DNA of 64,000 bases, taken from assembly GCF_963678635.1 (NCBI RefSeq), contig NC_087065.1, positions 3,040,001 to 3,104,000 of the forward strand. Direction: 5' to 3'. This DNA comes from Symsagittifera roscoffensis (taxonomy: Eukaryota; Xenacoelomorpha; Acoela; Convolutidae). The notes under the pieces were generated by a model that was given only the letters and a program-made list of their open reading frames with translations, was not told the DNA's origin and did not search any database. The position numbers and the translations under genes are program-made. Below, one piece after another: positions 1-12,200 of this stretch; the first letter of the stretch is position 1; every line of letters begins with the position of its first letter.

Positions 1-88
1 CTGGAAAAAAGGCATAAATGAGTGTCTTTACTTCATTCATTGACAATATATACATTTAAAAAGCCCGTTATAACAAAAAAAAACTCAC

Positions 89-234
89 TTTGACCACAGT
101 CCTCCACCGGTCGAATGCAGCCCTGGCTACCACCTCCTCCCTCTCCTGTTTGCCATAGTGTCTCTTGTAGGCCATCTCGATGAAGATGAGCACCACACCG
201 GCCACTATGCCCCCACCCACTAACATGAACACCC
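89..234 (-). CDS. Grin1: GluN1 exon 15: M4 and membrane-proximal tail
   Basis: Acceptor TTGACAG|GGGTGT and donor GTCAAA|GTGAGT at 88-83. The join restores [20 protein letters not shown], the M4 helix, followed by [20 protein letters not shown] and FDRWRTVVK, the basic proximal C-tail. A good donor means the cytoplasmic tail continues in an exon beyond position 1. Confidence 0.95.
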
Positions 235-3200
235 CTGTCAACAAAAAAGAAAATCACACTTCAGATCATCGGATAGAGTTATACTCAATTACAGTTCCAT
301 CAACAACACATTAAATAATACGTATTAACAAATTTTGCCTCCGCATTCAAACATTTTTATATCAAAGATAATCAAGAGCTCTTACATATTATTCGTGAAA
401 TTGCATATTTTTGAGCCAATGAATCTATTTGAACAATCAACATGACCAAATTTCAAACTATATGCCAATGCCTATTTAAATGAATTCAATATTCAACAAG
501 GATAGCCGACTGCTGGGCCAGTATCACAGAACGTTCCGACCAAACTCACAAAAAGTGTCGGTTCTTCGTAGTCATCAAAAATAACTAGCGTGTAACGCAC
601 CTCCGGTGCTTCGAATTTTCAACAACTCATAGAAAACCGCATATTTCAAAAATAAGATCTACACCCTTTGAGTGTACCCTGACAGCACCCAATTACAGGG
701 TTGGTAGTTTCAAATTTTGCAAAGTTTTTTTTATCAAGTTCGTTTAATTAATACTTTTGAAAAGATCATAAAAAACGTCATATCTCGGAAACTACAAGAA
801 TTGAGAAGTGAGATTTGGAAACAAGATTCGCAACCCCTGATACTACCCTGACAGCCCCCAACTACAGGGTTGCGATTTTCAAACTTTCAGAAAGTTTTAA
901 TTAAGTTTTCTATAAAATTTCGAAAATTGCCATATCTCGTAACCTAAACGGATTTGGTTATTCATATATAGAGGCCAAAATCGCAACACCCGGGGAAACA
1001 CTGACAGCATCCCATTATTGGATTTCTAATTTCAAAATTGATGAAATAAACACTGGATTCAAACAGGTAAAATCGAAAAAACCGTTAACCATTGCAATAT
1101 ACGATATAGCTTGAACGTGAAACAATTCTTTAAACATGCAAAAATAACACGTTGAAAAAGCTTAAACATGGCGAGATAGTGAAACCCGCATTAAAATATA
1201 TAATGGATTAATTAAAAAAAATTTCTTCTAAAATTTAGAAGAATTTTATTGCGCTTAATTAATCTTTTAAAATTTCAAATCGGTTTTTCTCAACAATGGG
1301 GCAGCTTTTTGAACAATTTTTAATGTCGTTCGAATCAAGGCTAAAAGGCCTCTAATATGATACATTACTCGACCCATTCCGATGGTTATTTATGGTACTT
1401 GATTTTGCGTGGAAAAGAAAACAACTAAATTGACTGTTTGGTAAAACTAACTGTTTTGAAAACGCTTAGTTAATCAAATTTGAGAAAAGTGAATCAATAG
1501 GTCAATTTTTTCATTACGCTTCTAAATTGACATACATTCATGAAAATAGAAGTCAATCAAGTTTTTCGTGATTTTTGCAATTTGCTGTTCGATAGTTGAT
1601 TTTGCCTTCCATTTAACATATCCAACAGACAAATGAAAAAGAGACATTGAACGCAAGCAAACAAAAAATACTGGCTTGTAATTTTAGTCAGATGTCATCA
1701 ATTGAATTGCCAAAATTGCCAATTATCGATCGATGGAGCACGACACAGTAAACGTTTTTCGCGACCTTTACAAGTTTGCTGTTCGATAGTTGAAATTGCC
1801 TTCTTTTTAGCAACAGAAATGCACTGAACTTAAAAAGAAATCACAAGTCAAACCGCAAGAAATCAAAATTGAGCGTGAACCAATTTTAAGACTTTTTCCT
1901 GAAAAACAGCACTACGTTCATTACTCTTAAACACTAGTCAAAAACACCACAAATAAAGCAGAGAACAGATGCTATGCAATTTCCAATGCTACAAAGAAAT
2001 TCCCTAACAAATGAAAAAAAGAAGGTTCGTAATAATACATTAAGCTGCCGCAAGTGTAAACAAATGGTTATATTGAAATTCACTGATTGTATTGTTGTTT
2101 GAAACAAATAAGTTTTTTCGGTTCATTTGATGAAGTATTTGCCACTTAGTTTGTAAAAAAGAATAGTGTCAGTGTCGTGCTATTACACAACACAACTCTC
2201 GCAATTGTGATCAACCGACCTACGTTATTTCTAAACATATTGCCGGCATCCATATAAGTAGCACAAAATTCGGAACAAATTTTAACGCCAATATTCGTAA
2301 TGTTTTTGTTCCGATCAATTTTGAGTGAGAAGAAACTAAGATGGCCTAGGGTGGTTGTGTTCCGCTCAATTTAAAGTTCCTCAAAAAAAGTTCGTAGGGA
2401 CAAGTCACGTTTGTTCAAGTTTCTACGCATATTGGAAGCTCAGACTGAAAATACACTGCCTCCCGATCTTCAGAGATTCGACTCATAGCTGAACATACAT
2501 TATTGTTATTTGTGATATTCCCATAGAAACCGGCTTCACTTCCGTCTGAAACTCAAATGTCATGTCAAGAAGTGGAAACACCCCTTCTTTGAAGAATTAC
2601 CGAGCAGCAAACATGCGCTGCAGCTGTACGAATTAAATTTGACAGTTTAATTGAAGCAAAACCATTTGAAAAATTGGATCTAATTCAAATTTAGCTAACT
2701 GTAGTCAAATATCACCAGAAAGAACTCTAATTTTCGCCGCTTAGGCGTTAACCCCACCCCGATTCGGCACAGTGACTACTCAAAAGTTCCCTTCCCTTTG
2801 GCACCATTTAATGACATCAGTTTGCTGCCAACCAATCCTTCAAAAGGTCGACAAAACTTTGAGCCAGCTAATAATATACAAAAATATTTAAGTTTTGCTA
2901 AGTAATACATTGTCACAGGAAGGACACCAACCTAAGCTTAACAGCTCCTATCTTTACAGTGAAAAACATGTTCGAATTTTGCATGAAACAATTCGAAGGA
3001 TTGGAAAGCGCAAAGCCAAAATTTGTATATAGAATGCATTTCAAAAACATTGCGAGATATACTCAGTTGAAAAAATTTCTTGAAGACAAGTTTTTACACA
3101 GACAAAGTTTCGTTTGGCAAACACTAGCGAAAACACGGCAAAAAGTAGCTCTAGAAAAAGCAATAAGAAAACATAGCCAACTGACAGTTGGAGAAGAGCA

Positions 3201-6200
3201 ATGAACGCAAGAAAACTGAAAAAAAAATCTACTAGTTTTTTTTTAAATCTTCAACTTTTGAATTTCGAATAAAAAAAATAGATGGCCTTGAAGCTCTTTG
3301 AATTTGAAGAAAAATTTATGATGGACACTTCTTTGTTAAAGTTAACCCGATTTGAGAAAACTGGATCAATAGCTAAATCTTATATTCCGCTGGGAAATCT
3401 GATGATTAATTTCCATTTTCAAAATAAAGTTGATCACATTTTTCGTGACCCTTTACAATTTTGCTGTTCGATAGTGGAGTTTGCCTTCCTTTTAACTATA
3501 GAAATGCATTGAACTTAAAAAGAAATCACGTCAAACCGCGAAAAATCAAAATTGAGCGAGAAAAAATTCAACAATTTTTCCTGAACAAAAAAACATCAAG
3601 ACCTAAATAAGAGTCTTCACTACGTTCATTCCTCTTAAAAATAGAAATAAACCTGGAGTTAGTAAAAAAATTGGCTAAATTCATCTGCGCCCTACTGAAA
3701 TATAGAGATTTTGAGTTTCACGCACTAACCACTCATCCACGCACGCTTAACCATCAACAAACACTAGTCACGAATAAAGCAGCTACATATGCTAATAAAT
3801 TGCCAATGCGATTCAACAAAAAGGGCACAAAATAAAAATAGACACAATTTTGCAAGTAATAATTCGGAATATAACAAACTGAAGGCATACACACTAACTT
3901 TACATGTAACAAATCGAAAAGTATAAAGCCACATTGTGCATAAACTATGCATTTCAAAAAAATGACATTTATTGCGTTAGAAAATTTCTGAAATCGAGTT
4001 TTCATTATAGTCATGTTGTTTAACACAAATAGCGTTTTTCGGTTCATTTGAAGAATAGAAACTGCAGCAACTGTGATAACTTATTAGTATTCGAATGTCA
4101 AAGCACATGCTATCAAAAAGCTGTAAAGGTGCCCCAAAATAGGTACCAATATTTGCGACTTAGGTTAGAAAAAAAAATCTTATTATTATACTGAGCTGAC
4201 GCTAGAGCAATTATTGCACTCTTATTTGAAACAAATAGATTATTTCGGTTCATTTCATCAATTAAAATTGCAAAAACTGTGTTAAAATATTAGTAATCGA
4301 ATGTCCAAGATCATAAAAAACGTCATATCTCGGAAACTACAAGAATTTGAGAAGTGAAATTTGGAAACAAGATTCGCAACCCCTGAGACTACCCTGACAG
4401 CCCCCAACTACAGGGTTGCGATTTTCGAACTTTCTGAAAGTTTTAATTAAGTTTTCTATAAAATTTCGAAAATTGCCATATCTCGTAACCTAAAAGGATT
4501 TGGTTATTCATAAATGGAGGCCAAAATCGCAACACCCGGGGAAACACTGACAGCATCCCATTATTGGATGGCTAATTTCAAAATTGATGAAATAAACACT
4601 GGATTCAAACAGGTAAAATCGAAAAAACCGTTAACCATTGCAATATACGATATAGCTTGAACGTGAAACAATTCTTTAAACATGCAAAAATAACACGTTG
4701 AAAAAGCTTAAACATGGCGAGATAGTGAAACCCGCATTAAAATATATAATGGATTAATTAAAAAAAAATTTCTAAAATTTAGAAGAACTTTATTGCGCTT
4801 AATTAATCTTTTAAAATTTCAAATCGGTTTTTCTCAACAATGGGGCAGCTTTTTGAACAATTTTTAATGTCGTTCGAATCAAGGCTAAAAGGCCTCTAAT
4901 ATGATACATTACTCGACCCATTCCGATGGTTATTTATGGTACTTGATTTTGCGTGGAAAAGAAAACAACTAAATTGACTGTTTGGTAAAACTAACTGTTT
5001 TGAAAACGCTTAGTTAATCAAATTTGAGAAAAGTGAATCAATAGGTCAATTTTTTCATTACGCTTCTAAATTGACATACATTCATGAAAATAGAAGTCAA
5101 TCAAGTTTTTCGTGATTTTTGCAATTTGCTGTTCGATAGTTGATTTTGCCTTCCATTTAACATATCCAACAGACAAATGAAAAAGAGACATTGAACGCAA
5201 GCAAACAAAAAATACTGGCTTGTACTTTTAGTCAGATGTCATCAATTGAATTGCCAAAATTGCTAATTATCGATCGATGGAGCACGACACAGTAAACGTT
5301 TTTCGCGACCTTTACAAGTTTGCTGTTCGATAGTTGAAATTGCCTTCTTTTTAGCAACAGAAATGCACTGAACTTAAAAAGAAATCACAAGTCAAACCGC
5401 AAGAAATCAAAATTGAGCGTGAACCAATTTTAAGACTTTTTCCCGAAAAACAGCACTACGTTCATTACTCTTAAACACTAGTCAAAAATACCACAAATAA
5501 AGCAGAGAACAGATGCTATGCAATTTCCAATGCTACAAAGAAATTCCCTAACAAATGAAAAAAAGAAGGTTCGTAATAATACATTAAGCTGCCGCAAGTG
5601 TAAACAAATGGTTATATTGAAATTCACTGATTGTATTGTTGTTTGAAACAAATAAGTTTTTTCGGTTCATTTGATGAAGTATTTGCCACTTAGTTTGTAA
5701 AAAAGAATAGTGTCAGTGTCGTGCTATTACACAACACAACTCTCGCAATTGTGATCAACCGACCAACGTTATTTCTAAACATATTGCCGGCATCCATATA
5801 AGTAGCACAAAATTCGGAACAAATTTTAACGCCAATATTCGTAATGTTTTTGTTCCGATCAATTTTGAGTGAGAAGAAACTTAGATGGCCTAGGGTGGTT
5901 GTGTTCCGCTCAATTTAAAGTTCCTCAAAAAAAGTTCGTAGGGACAAGTCACGTTTTTTCAAGTTTTCACGCATATTGGAAGCTCAGATTGAAAATGCAC
6001 TGCCTCCCGATCTTCAGAGATTCGACTCATAGCTGAACATACATTGTTATTTGTGATATTCCCATAGAAACCGGCTTCACTTCCGTCTGAAACTCAAATG
6101 TCATGTCAAGAAGTGGAAACACCCCTTCTTTGAAGAATTACCGAGCAGCAAACATGAGATGCAGCTGTGCGAATTAAAATTATGACAGTTTAATAGAAGC

Positions 6201-9200
6201 AAAACAATTTGAAAAACTGGACGTAATTTAAACTTAGCTAACTGTAGTGAAATATCACCAGAAGGAACTACAATTTTTGCAGCTTAGGCGTTAACCCCAC
6301 TCTGATTCGGCACAGTGACTACCCAAAAGATCCCTTCCCTTTGGCACCATTTAACGATATCCATTTGCTGCCAACCAACCCTTCAAAAGGTCGACAAAAC
6401 TTTGAGCCAGCTAATAATATACAAAAACATTTAAGTTTTGGTAAGTATTACATTGTCAGGAGGGACACCAACCTAAGCTCAACAGCTCCTATCTTTACAG
6501 TGAAAAACATGAACCCCTTTTAATCCTATCATCCACACTGCGCTCCTTCTGAACTGACCTGCCATATTTTCCAGCCCCAAAGTGGCCGGTTGGGAGTCGC
6601 TGTTGTCACAGGTCTTCAATTTCATCCACTTGTTGTCCAGAGTCTCCATGAATCCGTCCTCGTGGAACTGGAGGATCTCCAGGGATATCTGCTCCTTCCA
6701 GGCACTGTCTTTAGCCATGCCTATTCCATAGCCACTTCTGTGGAACATTTCGCCCACAGTCACCAGAGAACAGTCCCTGGAAGTCTCGTAGTCCAGAACT
6801 GCAGAGTCCCAAATGAACGCATCCAGGTCACTGAAACAGAGGACATTTTTGTATTAACAATCCCGTTTCTCTTTAACACCTTGAATTTAATTTAGAAACG
6901 ACGTTTACATTGGCAGACTTTTATTTTCCCCATTTCATCAGTTTATTCAAAACAAGCAATAACTTTTTTTTCAAATTTAGCTTTTGTAGATTTTAATTTG
7001 TAGCTTTTAAAATGTAGATTCAAAATGTAGATTTTAATTTAGCTTAAGAGCTTTACACTAAGTCAGTGAAGGGTCAAAGAGGTGCAAGTGATTTTTTGAA
7101 CCTTTTCAGTCTAAAATAAATTGGCACTCAAAAATTTGATGTGAACAAATAGATTTTTCCAAATCTTAATATAATAGTGATAACATTTTCAAATTATTTA
7201 ACAAAAAGCTACCTATTTAGGTAGCTTTTTGTTAAATAATTTGAAAATGTTATCACTATTATATTAAGATTTGGAAAAATCTATTTGTTCACATCAAATT
7301 TTTGAGTGCCAATTTATTTTAGACTGAAAAGGTTCAAAAAATCACTTGCACCTCTTTGACCCTTCACTGACTTAGTGTAAAGCTCTTAAGCTAAATTAAA
7401 ATCTACATTCAGAACCTGTAAATAATGAATGTTACATTTTAACCCTTTCCGAATTGAATCAAATAAGCATGTCAAGTGAAATTGAACAGTCAAAGACTAA
7501 CCAGCTACCCCAACCGATAAGTAATAACACTTAATAAACACTCAGACTTAGAAGACCACGCCCCATAAGACAATAAAACCTATAAGAATTCCGTCGTTTC
7601 ATTTTCTACTTCATTCCATAGAGAATTGTTCACTGTATGATGCTGGAACACTTAATGAAAACCTTTTTGGGGCAATAAAGTTTTATGAGATATGCCGGTG
7701 GCATGTCCACGGGCCGAAAGCTCAGATTGCCGAAACTATCAAGTCTGTCATGTTGCCAAAAATTAAGGAATTAAGTGACTAGGTTGGCTATATCCTTCCA
7801 AGTGTTGAATAATTGTCGCTCGTAATTTTTTTTATATCGAGTCCTTCACCAGCTGAGGCATGGCTGCTTGGAACCTTAATTAAGCCTTACTCTTGTTTAG
7901 ATTAGACAGCAATTTTTTTAAAAAATTTAAAGATATTAAATGCCCGCATTACACACAGAGTCAAAGCTGCGCTTCGCAAACACCAGCGGAAAAAACGCCA
8001 AGAGCTATCATTGAAAGGGTCAAAAAGAAAATAAAATGAAAAAAAAAAAACTAATGAAAGACAACCGAGAAAACCGCAAAAAGGAGCTTCAAATTGCCCA
8101 AAAACAAAAATTTTGCATTTAATAATTTTGGAGGTAATTCAAATTTTTGAAGATCAGGCAATAAAAGACATTTTAAGGCGCATTCACCCCTGAAAATTAG
8201 TATATATTGACGATTTTAAACTTTGTGGGTCGGTTAGCCAAAAATGGATGTAATAAATGAGTACCAAAGAAATTCTTCGGGTGGCCAGCGTATTGAATCC
8301 CTGAGATTGAATGGGGGTAGTGTTTGTCCAAATTCTAAATACACTACTGAATAAGTCGATAATTTAATAATAACACAGAGCATAGCTGGGCTTCACAAAA
8401 ACTAGCGAAAACACGACAAAAAAGCAGCTTTATAAAGTGAAATAAGAAAAAGTAGAAACACGCCTCGAATTAACAAAAGCTTTGCTACGTTTCGGACTCA
8501 AAGCTGTGACCTCGAGATTGAGAGTCTAACGCCCTGCCCTCTTGGGCACGAACGCTGAAATATCGGCAAACACTAGTCACAAATAAAACGGCTACATATG
8601 CTGATAAAAAGCCAAAGCGATGCAGGAAAAGTGGCACCAAATATAGAAAGACACAATTTTGCATGAAACAATTCGAAGGATTGGAAAGCGCAAAGCCAAA
8701 ATTTGTATATAGAATGCATTTCAAAAACATTGCGAGATATAATCAGTTGAAACAATTTCTTGATATCAAGTTTTTACACAGACAAAGCTTCGCTTGGCAA
8801 ACACTAGCGAAAACACGGCAAAAAGCAGCTCTAGAAAACGCAATAAGAAAACATAGCCAACAGACAGTTGGAGAAGAGCAATGAACGCAAGAAAACTGAA
8901 AAAAAAATCGACTTGGTTTTTTTAAAAATCTTCAACTTGTGAATTTCGAATAAAAAAATTTATGATGGACACTTCTTTGCTAAAATTAACCCAATTTGAG
9001 AAAACTGGATCAATAGCTAAAACTTATATTTCGCTGGGAAATCTGATAATTAATTTCGATTTTCAAAAAAAAAGTTGATCACATTTTTCGTGACCCTTTA
9101 CAATTTTGCTGTTCGATAGTGGAGTTTGCCTTCCTTTTAACTATAGAAATGCATTGAACTTAAAAAGAAATCACGTCAGACCGCGAAAAATCAAAATTGA

Positions 9201-12200
9201 GCGTGAACAAATTCAAAACTTTTTCCTGAAAAAAAATCATCAAGACCTATATAAGAGTCTTCACTACGTTCATTCCTCCTAAAAATAGAAATAAACCTGG
9301 AGTTAGTAAAAAAAAATTGGCTAAATTCATCTGCGCCCTACTGAAATATAGAGATTTTGAGTTTCACGCACTAACCACTCATCCACGCACGCTTAACCAT
9401 CAACAAACACTAGTCACGAATAAAGCAGCTACATATGCTAATAAATTGCCAATGCGATTCAACAAAAAGGGCACAAAATAAAAACAGACACAATTTTGCA
9501 AGTAATAATTCGGAATATAACAAACTGAAGGCATACACACTAACTTTACATGTAACAAATCGAAAAGTATAAAGCCACATTATGCATAAACTATGCATTT
9601 CAAAAAAATGACATTTATTGCGTTAGAAAATTTCTGAAATCGAGTTTTCATTATAGTCATGTTTTTTAACACAAATAGCTTTTTCGATTGTTTGATGAAC
9701 AAAAACTGCATCAACTGTGCTAACTTATTAGTATTCGAATGTCAAAGCACATGCTATCAAACAGCTGTAAAGGTGCCCCAAAATAGGTACCAATTTGCGA
9801 CTTAGTTTAGAAAGAAAATGCTTATTATTAAACTGAGCTGACGCTAGAGCAATTATTGCACTTATATTTGAAACAAATAGATTATTTCGGTTCATTTGAT
9901 CAATTAAAATTGCATCAACTGTGTTAAATTATTAGTAATCGAATGTCCAAGCACATTCTATCAAAAAGCCGGAAAGGTGCCACCAAATTTGGCACCAACT
10001 TTGTTGAGACGCTTTTAAGTAACTTAAAAATTTTGTTTAGTCTTTCTCAAAAAGTCGAAAGAGAGTACCAATAGCAGGCCTTAAGCAAGTAGAGTCAGTT
10101 GATGTGCATAATAAAATCTCATGATAGTTATCAAAGTAAAGTAATAAAAACCAGGAAACAATAATTTCAACCTGTAAGGATGAGGCGCTTAGAGCTAAAA
10201 CAACGTTTAAAACTCAGTAAAACTAGGCATCCATTTCTACACAAAGAGGAAGCTGCGCTTCGCAAACACTTGCAGGAACACGACCAAAAAGCAGCTTTAT
10301 CAAGTGAAATAAGAAAAAGTAGAAATTGGCCTCGAATTAGCAAAAATTTGGCTACGTGTCGGATTCGAATCTGCTACCTGGCAAATTTGAGTCTCACGCA
10401 CTAACCCTCAGCCAAGGATTTTAAGAATCCCCAAAAACTAGCCACCAATAACGCAGCTACATATGCTAATAAATTGGCAATTTGATGCAGCAAAAGTAGC
10501 ATCGAGTTGACACAAATTTGCGTGTAATAAATTGGAAAGCACAAAGCATATTATGTATCAATTACGCATTTCAAAAAAATTGCTAGATACATTGAGTTGA
10601 AAAATGTCTGAAATCGAGCTTTTTATCATTGTACTGCTGTTTGAAACAAATAATTTTTTTCTGTTCATTTGATGAATAAAAAATGCATCAACTGGGTTTA
10701 CTTTTTACTAATCAATTGTCAAAGCACATATGACATTATACTGCTACCGCAGCCTACAGATTCAAACGTGACACCAAAACTAGTACTTTTATTTGCAACT
10801 TAAATTGGAAAAAAAACACTTTGCTTCGCAAGCGTAAGAAAAAAAGAAAGTTCTAATATAGAAAGTTCTAAAAAAAGAAATTACCAATATAATACACCTT
10901 GCTTCGCAAGTGTAAAGAGTGAATTAGTCTAACGTCAGGTCTTAACTCAAGTAGACATTGTAGTAAAATATCAAAAAACCGTGAATATCGAAGCAATCAT
11001 TTAATGTGGTTTCCTTTACGTAGTTACTGTTTTTCCAGTTTTTGCATCAGTTTAAACCCGTTCATACGAGCTGTTAGTCTATGAATTCTGCAATTTTGTC
11101 TTCGCTCTGTTAACAAAATGCAGTCATCTTATTAAGTTAATTCTTTTTTCACCAAAAATAATTGAATTTGATAAGTAAAAATCGAGTTCTATCTGAAAAA
11201 CTGTTTCTTTGGACAAGCGTTAGTGCATAACTTTTCTTTAGGAAAACTTTTTTGAGAGATAAAATGGATCTAAAAACACGTTTTGATTGTTAATTAAAAC
11301 ATGACTATGTCCTGATGCAATCGGAAGCGTAACTTGCACATTCTTTCAAAATACAGGTCGCTTCGGACGTTCCGTCCTGGCAACATAGTTTCAACTAATC
11401 AAGCTCTAACGTTGGAATGTGCATGGTGAATTGAACTTCTGCATCTCTTGGACATAGTCATCTTTCCTGAAAATTCATGAACAAAGCCAACACACAGTTG
11501 GAAAAGAATCAATGAACGCAACAAAACAGAACAAAATATTAAAGTGTTTATTAAAAAACTTGCAACTTTAGAATTTCAAAGCAAAAAATAAGATGATCTT
11601 AAAGCTCTTTGAATTTCCACTTTCGAAAATAGAAGTCGATCAAGTCTTTGGTGGCATTTACACTTTTGCTGTTCGATAGCGGAGTTTGCCTTCCTTTTAA
11701 CAACAGAAATGCACAGAAATTAAAAAGAAATCAAAAAACAAACCGCGAAAATAAATTTGAGCCTGAACAAACTTTAATTTTCTTGAAAAAAAAAATCATC
11801 GCCTATATAAGAGTCTGGACTATGTTCATCGACTCATGAAAAGCAACCCGCGATAGCCAAAAAAATTTCGTTTCGCTCAGATTATCTATTTGTCCAGACT
11901 CCTAGTGGGCACTGTTTGTGCCATTGTCCTGTCCTTTCCATCAGGAGCTTTCATATTCGAATAAGCTAGTATGTGTTGATTTGTTTTTCATGTTCTCTCC
12001 TCGCCACATCTAAAATCGTGGAAAACACCTAGCCTACTACAAAACTCGTTCCAGCTTAAAAAAGCTGAGTTTTTCAACAACAAAAAAAAATCAAAAATAT
12101 CAAAAAAAATATCAAAATTCGATATTTTTTTAACAAAAAAATGTCAAAATTTTTTGAAATGTTTAAAAGTCGGATCAATTTGTACTACTTGTAAATCGAC

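Larger units (their letters stand above)
235..6558 (-). other. Grin1 intron 14 (6.3 kb), filled by duplicated repeats
   Basis: No exon is needed here because phases join across it. It holds unique AT-rich sequence (235-580), the start of a tandem-repeat element (585-1200), and then the A1-B1-A2 duplication described separately. I see no further coding potential. Confidence 0.8.

Noticed and set aside
2959-9598. Repeated small frames at 2959/8663 and 3764/9410 as a duplicated gene
   Set aside because: They are identical only because the surrounding 1.3-kb repeat B is duplicated. Composition is repeat-like and there is no start or splice context.
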